Notes: generated from the sequence alone by a model not told the origin. DNA of 36,717 bases from Rhodobiaceae bacterium (GCA_024645085.1 JAHEGN010000008.1:1-36717), one strand, 5' to 3'. Positions 8,655 to 17,225 are shown, numbered from the stretch's first letter. Made by a program: numbers and translations.

Positions 8655-9248
8655 TTAAGCGTCGAAATCGGCTGCCAATGAGGCTTTGGTTTCGGCGTTT
8701 AATTCGGTCATATGGCGATAATTCTCATGGCCAATGCCCAAAATTACCCGCGTCTCATCGGCAGCAAATTTACTAATCAAAGCGGCTGGAAAACGGAAGT
8801 GCAGGAAGTGAACCGAGGAGGTTTTCCCATCCGCTGCTGTGCGCTCAACTTCTTGTTCAGGCTCGGCAAAAACTTTCTCGCCATCGACTTCTATATAGGC
8901 GGTCAGCTCAACATCGGTCAGACTGCGCAGCACTTTGCCGCGCCGCACTTCATCATTGATTTCGAACATCAATGTGGCGGTCAGTTCTGAGCCTTGCGGA
9001 ATCATCGGATTATAGGCCTCAAGCTCGTCGATCAATTGTTCATCGCCGCCCTTTTCAATATACAGCATTTCTTGAATCTGCTGTTTCATGGTGGCGTAAT
9101 TTTCGAAGTAAAACGTCGCATCAGGGCCAATTTCAATACGCCGTGGTTTTTTTATTTGCACAATGTCGCGGCGCAATTGGTCGCGCACGGGCAGATAATA
9201 TTCGAGTGTCAAAATGTCGTTTTTGGTGAGGGTTTTGGGAGTTGTCAT
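8655..9248 (-). CDS. DUF3501 family protein
   Basis: Soluble protein of 197 residues with no signal peptide. It opens MTTPKTLTKNDILTLEYYLPVRDQLRRDIV and contains RRIEIGPDATFYFENYATMKQQIQEM, MIPQGSELTATLMFEI and VHFLHFRFP, which I recognise as DUF3501. It has no cysteines, so it is not itself an Fe-S protein. It is the last gene of the operon: its start lies 12 bases after the Fe-S gene stop, with AAGGA in front. This family is repeatedly found beside rubrerythrin and this Fe-S oxidoreductase; the biochemical role is undetermined. Confidence 0.85.
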   Translation of the reverse strand: MTTPKTLTKNDILTLEYYLPVRDQLRRDIVQIKKPRRIEIGPDATFYFENYATMKQQIQEMLYIEKGGDEQLIDELEAYNPMIPQGSELTATLMFEINDEVRRGKVLRSLTDVELTAYIEVDGEKVFAEPEQEVERTAADGKTSSVHFLHFRFPAALISKFAADETRVILGIGHENYRHMTELNAETKASLAADFDA

Positions 9249-9260
9249 GTTGTGTCCTTA

Positions 9261-10619
9261 CTAAACCAGCTGATAGGCGCTGGCAAAAACTTCAATAGGA
9301 TGTTTGGCTTCTGGTGGTGTGTTTTCGTTTATATCTTCTACCAATTGCACCAAATGTTTGGCCGCCAGTGGGCAATCTGAACAGACCGTGTCAGGCTCTG
9401 CCTTAGCGACATTGCGGGCCGCTGGCTTGCCAATTTTCACCGCCAATGGACGGGTTTCTTTCATCACGCCAAAAGTGCCGCCATGGCCCGAACAGCGCTC
9501 GATAATGCTGACTTCGGCTTGCGGAATAAAACGCAGCATTTCAGCTGATTTAGGCCCAACATTTTGCGCCCGTGCGTGACAGGCCAAATGCATGGCAATT
9601 TTTTCGCTGCCGCCATTGAGCGGCATCAGGCCATCGGCCAAGCCTTCTTTATTGGCAATAGAGACGACATATTCTGAAATATCGCGGGTCGCCGCACTCA
9701 GGGCTTTGACGTCTTCATTGTCGGGCACAATCAATGGCCATTCAAATTTGAACATCAAACCGCAACTGGCGGTCAGGGTGATGATATCTTTTCCGGCATC
9801 AACCAGCGGGCGCAGGGCGGCGGCGACTTTTTCTGCCTGTTCAGCGACTTTCGCCAAATTGCCTTGCTCAAGATATGGCATGCCGCAACAGCCTGGATAT
9901 TCAGTGGTCACATTGACCCCCAAATGAGCCAGCACTTTGGCGGCCGCTTCGCCGACTTGCGGGTTGTTGTAATTAACCGAACATGTGGCGAATAACACGG
10001 CCTCGCGGCCTTTAGCTGGGCCGTTTGGATTGGCGTCATAGGCGCCTTGCGCGACCGCTTCTGCGGCCCGTTTCAAAAATGTTTTGCCAGCAAATTTCGG
10101 TAGCTCTGCTTGTTTGTCAATACCGGCGACGGCTTGCATAACCGGGCGGGTCAGCGCATTGCCTTTTTTCGAGCCCCAATTGGCCAGCGGTGCAACCGGC
10201 GCCAACATGGTGCCATTGCGATCCATTTGCGCCAATTGATTTTGCACGAAAGGCACTTTGCCGGTTTCTTTTAATTCGACGGCGCGATAGCGCAGCATCA
10301 AATGTGGAAAATCAAGATTAAATTCATGCGGCGGCACATAGGGACATTTGGTCATGAAGCACATATCGCACATGGTGCAAGCGTCAATAATCGGCGCAAA
10401 ATCTTTGCTGTCGACACTGTCCAATTCGCCGCTCTCGCTATCGTCGATTAAATCGAATAGGCGCGGGAAACTATCGCATAGGTTAAAACACCGGCGGCAG
10501 CCGTGACAAATGTCAAACTGGCGGCGCAGCTCATCATCGAGCGCGGCGCGGTCATAAAATTCTTCGCTGTGCCAATCAATTGGATGGCGCGTTGGTGCGT
10601 CGAGGCTGCCTTCTTTCAT
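9261..10619 (-). CDS. Two-[4Fe-4S] heterodisulfide-reductase/GlpC-like Fe-S oxidoreductase with CCG domains
   Basis: A 452-residue cytoplasmic iron-sulfur protein. Two ferredoxin-type sites are visible. Cys38, 41, 44 and 48 form CHGCRRCFNLC. Cys81, 84, 87 and 92 form CTMCDMCFMTKCP, with four residues before the last cysteine rather than the usual three. The C-terminal half carries cysteine-rich CCG-type modules: Cys213, CCG at 244-246, Cys286, Cys347, RCSGHGG with a CSG variant at 376-378, and Cys413/Cys416. No flavin or transmembrane domain is seen. It lies between rubrerythrin and DUF3501, so a role in electron delivery during oxidative or iron stress is an inference. Confidence 0.85.
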   Translation of the reverse strand: MKEGSLDAPTRHPIDWHSEEFYDRAALDDELRRQFDICHGCRRCFNLCDSFPRLFDLIDDSESGELDSVDSKDFAPIIDACTMCDMCFMTKCPYVPPHEFNLDFPHLMLRYRAVELKETGKVPFVQNQLAQMDRNGTMLAPVAPLANWGSKKGNALTRPVMQAVAGIDKQAELPKFAGKTFLKRAAEAVAQGAYDANPNGPAKGREAVLFATCSVNYNNPQVGEAAAKVLAHLGVNVTTEYPGCCGMPYLEQGNLAKVAEQAEKVAAALRPLVDAGKDIITLTASCGLMFKFEWPLIVPDNEDVKALSAATRDISEYVVSIANKEGLADGLMPLNGGSEKIAMHLACHARAQNVGPKSAEMLRFIPQAEVSIIERCSGHGGTFGVMKETRPLAVKIGKPAARNVAKAEPDTVCSDCPLAAKHLVQLVEDINENTPPEAKHPIEVFASAYQLV

Positions 10620-10653
10620 CGGTCTATCCTATTCGGTAAAAAGTCAAAGAAAA

Positions 10654-10679
10654 TCCCGGCCTCCAATTGGAGGCCGGGA
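10654..10679 (-). terminator. Hairpin between rubrerythrin and Fe-S gene (terminator or processing stem)
   Basis: Perfect 11-bp stem: TCCCGGCCTCC at 10654-10664 pairs with GGAGGCCGGGA at 10669-10679, loop AATT. On the minus-strand transcript it is followed by UUUUCUUUGAC, a moderate U-tract. It sits 10 bases after the rbr stop and 35 bases before the Fe-S gene start. It may terminate most transcripts after the small, abundant rubrerythrin and let a fraction read into the Fe-S/DUF3501 genes. Confidence 0.75.
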
Positions 10680-10689
10680 CTTCAATTTA

Positions 10690-11106
10690 TTAGTCCATTG
10701 AGTCCAAAGCTTTTTGGAAACGGCCTGCGTGTGACTTTTCAGCCTTCGCAAGGGTCTCGAACCAATCAGCAATTTCATCAAAGCCTTCTTCGCGAGCGGT
10801 GCGCGCCATACCTGGATACATGTCGGTATATTCGTGCGTTTCGCCTGCAATAGCGGCTTTCAGATTGTTTTCAGTTGAACCAATTGGCTCACCTGTTGCT
10901 GGATCACCAACTTCTTCCATGAATTCCAAATGACCATGGGCGTGACCTGTTTCGCCTTCCGCAGTTGAGCGGAAAACAGTGGCAACATCATTGTAACCCT
11001 CAATATCGGCTTTTTGCGCGAAATAGAGGTAACGACGGTTTGCTTGGCTTTCGCCAGCAAAAGCAGCCTTGAGATTCTCAAGGGTCTTCGATTGTGCGAG
11101 TGACAT
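10690..11106 (-). CDS. rbr: Rubrerythrin (ferritin-like diiron domain only)
   Basis: Diiron peroxidase-type protein protecting against hydrogen peroxide. The four-helix ligands are in place: Glu19 in [11 protein letters not shown], Glu52-x2-His55 in GETGHAHGH, Glu89/Glu92 in [11 protein letters not shown], and Glu123-x2-His126 in [10 protein letters not shown]. Length is 138 residues. The C-terminal rubredoxin domain of classical rubrerythrins is missing, so electrons must come from a separate partner. GGGAG precedes the ATG by 6 bases. An Irr-type palindrome lies upstream of its promoter, and irr is the next gene upstream. Confidence 0.92.
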   Translation of the reverse strand: MSLAQSKTLENLKAAFAGESQANRRYLYFAQKADIEGYNDVATVFRSTAEGETGHAHGHLEFMEEVGDPATGEPIGSTENNLKAAIAGETHEYTDMYPGMARTAREEGFDEIADWFETLAKAEKSHAGRFQKALDSMD

Positions 11107-11226
11107 GGGCGTCTCCCAGTTTAAGAGTTATAAATAATCGAAAGGCGTCATGCCTTCGATGATGAGATAGAGCATCAGCCCTAACTATCAAGAAAGATAG
11201 GCGGCAAATTATAGGAAGTCAAGGTA
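11107..11226 (-). promoter_or_regulatory. rubrerythrin promoter and structured leader
   Basis: On the minus strand, TTGACT (11222-11217), a 17-base spacer and TATCTT (11199-11194) form a good sigma-70-like promoter. An alternative -10, TATAAT, lies at 11213-11208. The leader of about 80 bases has two possible hairpins, TGATG/CATCA and CGAAGGC/GCCTTTCG (one bulge), before the rbr ribosome-binding site. Promoter assignment is by inspection only. Confidence 0.5.
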
Positions 11227-11245
11227 ATTTAGAATTATTCTAAAT
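11227..11245. promoter_or_regulatory. Irr box / iron control element (ICE)
   Basis: Perfect 19-bp palindrome ATTTAGAATTATTCTAAAT. The core TTTAGAA-N3-TTCTAAA equals the ICE consensus I recall for Irr in alphaproteobacteria. It lies between the irr stop (11249) and the proposed rbr promoter, only 4 bases from its -35. It also overlaps the -35 position that would serve the alternative TATAAT. Placement suggests Irr controls rubrerythrin according to iron or heme status; the direction of control cannot be read with certainty. Confidence 0.8.
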
Positions 11246-11248
11246 AAA

Positions 11249-11677
11249 TTATTTGTGACGCAGGCGGATAATCACATCGACACCCGCTGGTTCAAAGCCA
11301 GCCGGCGTTTGCGGCAGGTCGCTAATGGCAATGTCTTGATTATCAATGTCGATCAACCGGCTTTCGCTTTCGATATAAAAATGATGATGATCGCTGAGAT
11401 TAGTATCGAAATAGCTACGGCCTTGCTCGACAATCACTTCGCGCAACAGGCCAGCTTCGTGAAACTGGTTCAGCGTATTGTAAATCGTTGCTTGCGACAC
11501 GGCCAAACCATTAGCCCGCGCTTCAGCATGCAAAATTTCAGCGGTTATATGGCGATTGCCGCCAGAAAACAGCAAATCGGCCAGCGCCAGACGCTGTTTG
11601 GTCGTGCGCAGACCGGCGGCGCGCAATTTGCCGCTCAATTCACTCAATGTGGCTTCAGAAATATTTGTCTCATGCAT
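11249..11677 (-). CDS. irr: Fur-family iron response regulator Irr
   Basis: Alphaproteobacterial Irr senses iron through heme and controls heme, iron-storage and iron-uptake genes. The protein has the Fur-type winged helix (GLRTTKQRLALADLLF, then SQATIYNTLNQFHEAGLL). It also has RSYFDTNLSDHHHFY with the HHH motif at residues 97-99, which is diagnostic for Irr. The N-terminal heme regulatory motif of Bradyrhizobium Irr is absent. The ATG at 11677 gives 142 residues and aligns with known Irr starts; the ATG at 11707 would add ten residues (see findings). It diverges from fabA-fabB, a known arrangement. Confidence 0.9.
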   Translation of the reverse strand: MHETNISEATLSELSGKLRAAGLRTTKQRLALADLLFSGGNRHITAEILHAEARANGLAVSQATIYNTLNQFHEAGLLREVIVEQGRSYFDTNLSDHHHFYIESESRLIDIDNQDIAISDLPQTPAGFEPAGVDVIIRLRHK

Positions 11678-11712
11678 GGTGCAAAGCTTAGTGTTAGTTA
11701 AAATCATTCCAA

Positions 11713-11741
11713 TAAATAAATGTCTGGCCGCGCCCTGTCAA
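11713..11741 (-). promoter_or_regulatory. irr: Putative irr promoter
   Basis: TTGACA at 11741-11736, a 17-base spacer, then TATTTA at 11718-11713 on the minus strand. The -35 is a perfect consensus. The predicted transcription start is close to 11706, which places the upstream ATG (11707) at or before +1 and leaves about 30 leader bases for the ATG at 11677. Confidence 0.55.
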
Positions 11742-11815
11742 GCGTCGAATATGCTTGGGCTGGTTTGGGCGCCATGTTAGCTTGGCACAATACGAATAGA
11801 GAGAGAGCCGAGTTC

Positions 11816-12328
11816 ATGTCTGGTAAAAATTCTTATGGTTATGACGACTTAATCGCTTGCGCCAATGGCGAGATGTTTGGCGTCGGCAATGCCCGTCTGC
11901 CCGCCCCGCCCATGCTGATGTTTGATCGCATCACAAAAATCACCGACGATGGCGGCGCCTTCGACAAGGGTGAGATTATTGCTGAGCTAGATGTGAAACC
12001 GGATCTGTGGTTCTTTGACTGTCATTTCCGCGAAGACCCGGTCATGCCAGGCTGTCTTGGCCTCGACGCCATGTGGCAATTAATCGGCTTTTACCTCGGC
12101 TGGCGTGGCAATCCGGGCAAAGGGCGCGCCCTGGGTGCGGGGCAGGTAAAATTTACCGGCCAAGTGATGCCCGATGTAAAATTAGTGCGTTATGAAATTG
12201 ACATTAAGCGGATGATGACCGGTCGACTGACCATGGGCATTGGCCACGCACGGCTGTTTGCCGATGATAAATTAATTTACACGGCCGAGGACTTGCGCGT
12301 CGGCCTGTTCAAACCCGAACAAATGTAA
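11816..12328 (+). CDS. fabA: 3-hydroxydecanoyl-ACP dehydratase/isomerase FabA
   Basis: Dehydrates 3-hydroxydecanoyl-ACP and isomerises trans-2- to cis-3-decenoyl-ACP, the branch point of anaerobic-type unsaturated fatty acid synthesis. The active-site pair is visible in [23 protein letters not shown] as His70 and Asp84. The [10 protein letters not shown] and [11 protein letters not shown] blocks match the family. The ATG at 11816 gives 170 residues, like the 172-residue E. coli enzyme; the longer reading frame from 11720 lacks family support and runs through the promoter region. It forms an operon with fabB 16 bases downstream. Confidence 0.96.
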   Translation: MSGKNSYGYDDLIACANGEMFGVGNARLPAPPMLMFDRITKITDDGGAFDKGEIIAELDVKPDLWFFDCHFREDPVMPGCLGLDAMWQLIGFYLGWRGNPGKGRALGAGQVKFTGQVMPDVKLVRYEIDIKRMMTGRLTMGIGHARLFADDKLIYTAEDLRVGLFKPEQM

Positions 12329-12347
12329 TCGGTTTTCGGAGGACATG

Positions 12348-13559
12348 ATGCGGCGAGTAGCAATTACCGGTATTGGTATCATTTCAAGCATTGGCAATAA
12401 TGCCACAGAAGTTTCCGCCAGCCTGCGCGAGGGTCGCTCTGGCATTAGCCGCTCTGATGAGCAGGTTGATTTGGGCTTTCGCAGCCAAATAGCTGGCCGC
12501 CCGCGTTTCGACATTGACGCCAATATTGATAAACGCAATCGCCGCTTTATGGGTGATGGCGCGGCATGGAATTTTGCCGCCATGGAGCAAGCCATTGCTG
12601 ACGCTGGCCTGTCACCTGATGATGTGTCGAACCCGATGACTGGATTGATTATGGGCTCCGGCGGGCCGTCGACCAAAGCCTTAATTGCCGCCGCTGATAC
12701 AGCCCGCAATGCCAGTCCGAAACGGGTTGGCCCCTTCGCCGTGCCGAAATGCATGTCATCGACCAATTCAGCCACATTGGCGACGCCATTCGCCATTAAG
12801 GGCATTAATTATTCCATCTCATCAGCCTGCGCTACCTCCACCCATTGCATTGGCAATGCCTCGGAGATGATTCAATGGGGCAAACAAGATGTGATGTTTG
12901 CTGGCGGCGGCGAAGAATTAGACTGGGCGCTCTCAGTTCTGTTTGACGCCATGGGCGCCATGTCGAGCAAATATAATGACACGCCAGCTGTCGCCAGCCG
13001 TGCCTATGACGCCAATCGTGATGGCTTTGTTATCGCCGGTGGGGCTGGTGTTGTGGTGCTGGAAGAAATGGAACGGGCGAAAAAACGCGGTGCCAAAATC
13101 TATGCCGAAGTGGCCGGTTATGGCGCCACATCAGATGGCTATGACATGGTGCAACCATCTGGCGAGGGCGCCATTCGCTGTATGCAAATGGCCATGAAAG
13201 ACCTTGATTGCCCGATTGATTATATCAACCCACACGCTACATCGACGCCGGTCGGTGACATCAAAGAGATTGAAGCCCTGCGCACTCTATTTGGCGCCGA
13301 CTGCCCACCGATTAGCGCCACCAAATCTTTGACCGGCCATTCGCTCGGCGCGGCCGGTGTGCAAGAGGCGATTTATTCCTTGCTGATGATGCAAGATGAT
13401 TTCATTGCCGCCTCAGCGCATATTGAAACACTTGATCCAGACTTTGCCGATATGCCAATCATTCGCGAGCGGCGCGACAATGCCGGGCTGAATTGTGTGA
13501 TGTCGAATAGTTTTGGCTTTGGCGGCACCAATGGCACGCTGGTGATGAAAAAAGTCTAG
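12348..13559 (+). CDS. fabB: 3-oxoacyl-ACP synthase I (KAS I) FabB
   Basis: Elongating condensing enzyme needed with FabA for unsaturated fatty acids. The thiolase-fold triad is Cys161 ([10 protein letters not shown]), His296 ([11 protein letters not shown]) and His331 ([12 protein letters not shown]); Lys326 is also conserved. The C-terminal [11 protein letters not shown] is typical. I choose the second of two tandem ATGs: 12348 gives [10 protein letters not shown], the usual FabB start, 5 bases after GGAGG (12338-12342). Length is 403 residues. The gene ends before a strong terminator, so fabI is not part of this operon here. Confidence 0.96.
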   Translation: MRRVAITGIGIISSIGNNATEVSASLREGRSGISRSDEQVDLGFRSQIAGRPRFDIDANIDKRNRRFMGDGAAWNFAAMEQAIADAGLSPDDVSNPMTGLIMGSGGPSTKALIAAADTARNASPKRVGPFAVPKCMSSTNSATLATPFAIKGINYSISSACATSTHCIGNASEMIQWGKQDVMFAGGGEELDWALSVLFDAMGAMSSKYNDTPAVASRAYDANRDGFVIAGGAGVVVLEEMERAKKRGAKIYAEVAGYGATSDGYDMVQPSGEGAIRCMQMAMKDLDCPIDYINPHATSTPVGDIKEIEALRTLFGADCPPISATKSLTGHSLGAAGVQEAIYSLLMMQDDFIAASAHIETLDPDFADMPIIRERRDNAGLNCVMSNSFGFGGTNGTLVMKKV

Positions 13560-13589
13560 CGACAAACGTCTCAATCTCAAGACAACAAA

Positions 13590-13619
13590 AAACCGCCGCA
13601 GACGAGTCTGCGGCGGTTT
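13590..13619. terminator. Bidirectional intrinsic terminator between fabB and pnp
   Basis: Thirteen-bp perfect stem, AAACCGCCGCAGA (13590-13602) with TCTGCGGCGGTTT (13607-13619), loop CGAG. An A-run precedes it and a short T-run ends it, so it can terminate fabB on the plus strand and pnp on the minus strand. Confidence 0.9.
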
Positions 13620-13644
13620 ATGCTCTCAGCGAAGAGACGCCAGA

Positions 13645-15777
13645 CTATTCGTCAGTCGCTTCTTTCGCTTTCCCCTCAAGGTCTTCACCGGTTTCTTGAT
13701 CGACAACTTTCATCGACAAACGCACTTTGCCGCGATCATCAAAGCCCATCAATTTCACCTTCACTGTATCGCCTTCTTTGACGATATCATTGGTGTTCTC
13801 AACCCGACGATCAGCCAGTTGTGAAATATGCACAAGGCCATCGCGCTTGCCAAAGAAATTGACGAAAGCGCCAAAGTCCATGGTTTTCACAACAGTCCCT
13901 TCATAAATCACACCAACTTCAGGCTCGGCAACGATTGAGTTGATCCAATCAAGAGCCGCACGAATGGCTTCGCCATCTGATGATGCCACTTTGATTAGGC
14001 CGGTGTCGCCAATATCAATTTTGGCGCCGGTTGTTTCAACGATTTCACGAATGACTTTACCGCCCGTCCCGATGACTTCACGGATTTTATCCTGAGGCAC
14101 CTGAATGGTTTCAATCTTCGGCGCATATTCGCCCATTTCCGAACGCGCTTCGGTCAAAGACTTGGCCATTTCGCCAAGAATGTGAGCCCGACCGCCTTTG
14201 GCTTGGTCCAATGCAACCTGCATGATTTCTTCGGTAATACCGGTGATTTTAATGTCCATTTGCAGCGAGGTAATGCCTTCGGCCGTACCAGCCACTTTAA
14301 AGTCCATATCACCAAGGTGATCTTCGTCACCGAGAATATCTGACAAGACAGCGAAACGATCGCCTTCTTTAATCAGACCCATGGCGATACCAGCCACCGG
14401 TTTTTTCAACGGCACACCAGCATCCATCATCGCCAATGATGAGCCGCAAACTGTGGCCATTGATGACGAACCATTGGATTCGGTAATTTCAGATACCAGA
14501 CGCAAGGTATAGGGGAACTCTTCTTTGCTTGGCAACATGGCTTTCAGCGAACGCCAAGCCAATTTACCGTGGCCGATTTCACGACGACCGGTAAAGCCAA
14601 CACGACCCGTCTCACCAACTGAGTAAGGCGGGAAATTATAATGCAACATAAAGTTTTCGCGATATGTGCCTTCCAAAGCGTCGACGAATTGCTCATCATC
14701 GCCTGTGCCCAAAGTAGCGACAACCAAGGCCTGCGTTTCACCACGGGTGAACAGAGCAGAACCATGAGTACGCGGCAACACACCGGCTTCGGCAACAATC
14801 TGACGCACATCAGCAAGGCCACGACCATCAATACGTTTTGATGTGTCGAGAATGCCGCCGCGCACAATATTGCTTTCCACTGACTTAAAGGCAGATGATA
14901 CCGCAATGCGCTCGTCCGGTGAGGCGTCTGCGCTAACCAATTCGGCGTTTACTTTATCGCGCAATTCGGCAATTGCCGCTTGGCGCATTTGCTTATCAGC
15001 ATGCTGATAAGCTTCCTGCAGGCCAGCTTGTGCCAGCTCAGCAACTTTTGCTTTTAATTCTGAATCATCAGATTCAGGCACCACGCGTGGCTCTTTAGCT
15101 GCTTGTTCAGCCATCCGAATACACGCTTCAATAACCGGCTGGAAGCCTTTGTGACCGTGCATTACCGCACCGAGCATCACATCTTCTGGCAGTTCATTGG
15201 CTTCTGATTCAACCATCAACACCGCATCATCTGTGCCGGCAACCACCAGATCCAAATCGCTTTCGGCCATTTGATCCAGCGTTGGGTTCAGCACATATTC
15301 GCCATTGATAAAGCCAACGCGCGCCGCGCCAATTGGCCCTTGGAAAGGAATGCCAGAAATCGTCAACGCCGCTGAAACAGCAACCAGCGCAACAATATCG
15401 GCATCATTTTCAAGGTCATGGCTCATCACAGTGGCAATGACTTGGGTTTCATTTTTAAAGCCTTTAACAAAAAGCGGGCGAATAGGACGGTCAATCAACC
15501 GTGAGACCAATGTCTCTTTTTCGCTCGGGCGCCCTTCGCGTTTGAAATAGCCGCCAGGTACTTTACCGGCTGCATAGGCTTTTTCTTGGTAATTTACTGT
15601 CAGGGGAAAAAAGTCCAACCCTGGTTTTGGACTGCGGTCAGCAACAACCGTTGCCAAAACGCTGGTTTCGCCATAGGTCGCCAAAACAGCGCCATCGGCT
15701 TGGCGTGCAATACGCCCGGTTTCTAGAACGAGCGGCCGTCCGCCCCAATCAATTTCTTCTCGTGTAATCTTAAACAT
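13645..15777 (-). CDS. pnp: Polyribonucleotide nucleotidyltransferase (PNPase)
   Basis: Phosphorolytic 3'-5' exoribonuclease of RNA decay. Two RNase PH domains flank a helical domain. The second contains [15 protein letters not shown] and the metal-binding [18 protein letters not shown] domain ([20 protein letters not shown]) and an S1 domain ([28 protein letters not shown]) follow. The ATG at 15777 ([13 protein letters not shown]) is chosen over the upstream frame start at 15816: it has AGGAAA 5 bases before it and gives 710 residues, matching E. coli. It is the last gene of the rimP-nusA-infB run. Confidence 0.97.
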   Translation of the reverse strand: MFKITREEIDWGGRPLVLETGRIARQADGAVLATYGETSVLATVVADRSPKPGLDFFPLTVNYQEKAYAAGKVPGGYFKREGRPSEKETLVSRLIDRPIRPLFVKGFKNETQVIATVMSHDLENDADIVALVAVSAALTISGIPFQGPIGAARVGFINGEYVLNPTLDQMAESDLDLVVAGTDDAVLMVESEANELPEDVMLGAVMHGHKGFQPVIEACIRMAEQAAKEPRVVPESDDSELKAKVAELAQAGLQEAYQHADKQMRQAAIAELRDKVNAELVSADASPDERIAVSSAFKSVESNIVRGGILDTSKRIDGRGLADVRQIVAEAGVLPRTHGSALFTRGETQALVVATLGTGDDEQFVDALEGTYRENFMLHYNFPPYSVGETGRVGFTGRREIGHGKLAWRSLKAMLPSKEEFPYTLRLVSEITESNGSSSMATVCGSSLAMMDAGVPLKKPVAGIAMGLIKEGDRFAVLSDILGDEDHLGDMDFKVAGTAEGITSLQMDIKITGITEEIMQVALDQAKGGRAHILGEMAKSLTEARSEMGEYAPKIETIQVPQDKIREVIGTGGKVIREIVETTGAKIDIGDTGLIKVASSDGEAIRAALDWINSIVAEPEVGVIYEGTVVKTMDFGAFVNFFGKRDGLVHISQLADRRVENTNDIVKEGDTVKVKLMGFDDRGKVRLSMKVVDQETGEDLEGKAKEATDE

Positions 15778-15991
15778 ACGTTTTCCTATCAAGGTGCCCG
15801 CAGCCATAGTTTCCAAGCTTTGAGCGCCGTGCCAGAGCAGCCCAATTGCTGCCCACTGGCCATGCAGAGAATATGTCGAAAGACTAAGCCTATTCTCATA
15901 AATTTCTGTCCCGACCCCATGCCGGTGCAGATTATATTGGGCTTAACAATATTTGAGGGCTGGCCCCGCCAAGCGAAGCCAGCCCCAAATT
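15778..15991 (-). promoter_or_regulatory. rpsO-pnp intergenic region with hairpins
   Basis: A 214-base gap. Just after the rpsO stop, GGGCTGGC (15957-15964) and GCCAGCCC (15978-15985) can form an 8-bp stem, without a strong U-run, so it may protect the rpsO 3' end or act as a weak terminator. A TATAAT (minus strand, 15936-15931) could be the -10 of a pnp promoter, though its -35 is poor. A smaller stem, GCAGC/GCTGC near 15838-15853, lies in the pnp leader. In E. coli this leader carries the RNase III/PNPase autoregulatory stem; an equivalent here is only suggested. Confidence 0.45.
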
Positions 15992-16261
15992 TTAACGCCG
16001 CAAACCAAGTCGTTTAATAATGCCTTGATAGCGTTCCTCATCGCGTCCCTTAACATAGTCAAGCAAACGACGACGTTGGCTAACCATTTTCAAAAGGCCG
16101 CGCCGCGAATGATTATCCTTGGCATGGGTTTTGAAATGATCGGTCAAATTGGCGATACGTTCTGTCAGAATGGCAATTTGAACTTCCGGTGACCCAGTGT
16201 CGCCGGCGACAATTGCATGTTCTTTAATCAGCGCTTCTTTGCGCTCTGCTGTAATCGACAT
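15992..16261 (-). CDS. rpsO: 30S ribosomal protein S15
   Basis: Primary 16S rRNA-binding protein of the small-subunit platform. The sequence [67 protein letters not shown] and [12 protein letters not shown] is unmistakable S15. Of two adjacent ATGs (16264 and 16261), the second is preferred: GGAG lies 5 bases before it and it gives 89 residues, the usual length. It lies between truB and pnp, the standard order. Confidence 0.98.
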   Translation of the reverse strand: MSITAERKEALIKEHAIVAGDTGSPEVQIAILTERIANLTDHFKTHAKDNHSRRGLLKMVSQRRRLLDYVKGRDEERYQGIIKRLGLRR

Positions 16262-16289
16262 CATAGCTCCTTCTTGGCCCGAGGCCAGA

Positions 16290-17225
16290 TTAGAGGTTGA
16301 AAACCCGCAAAGGACGCAGCCCATTGGCGTCGGCCTGACAAATGGCAATCGGTAAATCTGCGCAATGCACATAAACCACTTGCCCCTGATCCATCGTCTT
16401 CCCTTGCGGGTTGATGAGATGTTGCGGCGAAATCGCTTGCCCCTGCTTTATGCGTGACGCTTGTGTGTCGTCAACGGCCAACGCCAAGATGTCGTCCAGC
16501 GCGGTCGTCAAAGGCAGCAGACAAGCGTCAAGAGCAGCCAAATCCGGCGCACTATGGCCCAAAAGACGAAGTTTTTCTAGCCCTATTGCATTTTTTTCGT
16601 TGAAGCCGCCAACTTGCGTTCGGCGCAGGCTCACAACATGGCCATAAGTGCCCAAAAACTGGGCTAAATCGCGGGCCAGAGAGCGAATATAGACACCTTT
16701 TCCGCAGGCCACATCCAGCGTCGCATAATCGCTATGGCTGGCATCAACCAGCTCAATCGCGTCAATCCGCACCTGACGGGCCGCCAAATCGACGGTTTCG
16801 CCAGCCCGCGCCAAAGCATAGGCGCGCTGGCCGTTTTTCAAAATTGCTGAAAACTGTGGCGGCACTTGCGCAATGACGCCGGTAAAATGGCCCAGCGCAT
16901 CGGCAATTTGTTGCGCCGTTGGCCGCTGCTCGCTGCTGGCAATCACTTGCCCTTCCAAATCATCTGTATTGGTCGCCGCACCCCACGCAATGCGCACTTG
17001 ATAGCGCTTGGCGGCATTTTGCATAAAGCTCACCGTCTTGGTCGCTTCGCCCAAAGCAATCGGTAAAATACCGGTCGCCAGCGGGTCAAGCGTGCCAGCG
17101 TGGCCGGCCTTATTGGCATTGAAAAGCCGCCGGACAATGGCGACGGCGGGGGTTGAGCCCAGCTCAAGCGGTTTGTCGAGATTGACCCAACCGCTAATCG
17201 CGCGACCGTTTTTGCGGCGCCCCAT
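16290..17225 (-). CDS. truB: tRNA pseudouridine(55) synthase TruB
   Basis: Makes pseudouridine 55 in the T-loop of tRNAs. The catalytic Asp47 lies in [45 protein letters not shown] and the [18 protein letters not shown] block are also typical. Length is 311 residues. Its ATG overlaps the TAA of rbfA by one base, so translation is coupled. The C-terminal segment after about residue 240 looks like a PUA-like tail. Confidence 0.96.
   Translation of the reverse strand: MGRRKNGRAISGWVNLDKPLELGSTPAVAIVRRLFNANKAGHAGTLDPLATGILPIALGEATKTVSFMQNAAKRYQVRIAWGAATNTDDLEGQVIASSEQRPTAQQIADALGHFTGVIAQVPPQFSAILKNGQRAYALARAGETVDLAARQVRIDAIELVDASHSDYATLDVACGKGVYIRSLARDLAQFLGTYGHVVSLRRTQVGGFNEKNAIGLEKLRLLGHSAPDLAALDACLLPLTTALDDILALAVDDTQASRIKQGQAISPQHLINPQGKTMDQGQVVYVHCADLPIAICQADANGLRPLRVFNL

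Noticed and set aside
8994-9380. 128-codon plus-strand open frame opposite DUF3501 and the Fe-S gene
   Set aside because: It spans the junction of two well-supported minus-strand genes and has no recognisable domain.
11255-11701. 148-codon plus-strand open frame opposite irr
   Set aside because: It mirrors the irr coding frame; the irr protein has all Fur-family motifs, and the antisense product has none.
11720-11815. N-terminal extension of FabA from the upstream start
   Set aside because: The extra 32 residues do not resemble FabA, overlap the irr promoter region, and the ATG at 11816 gives the standard length.
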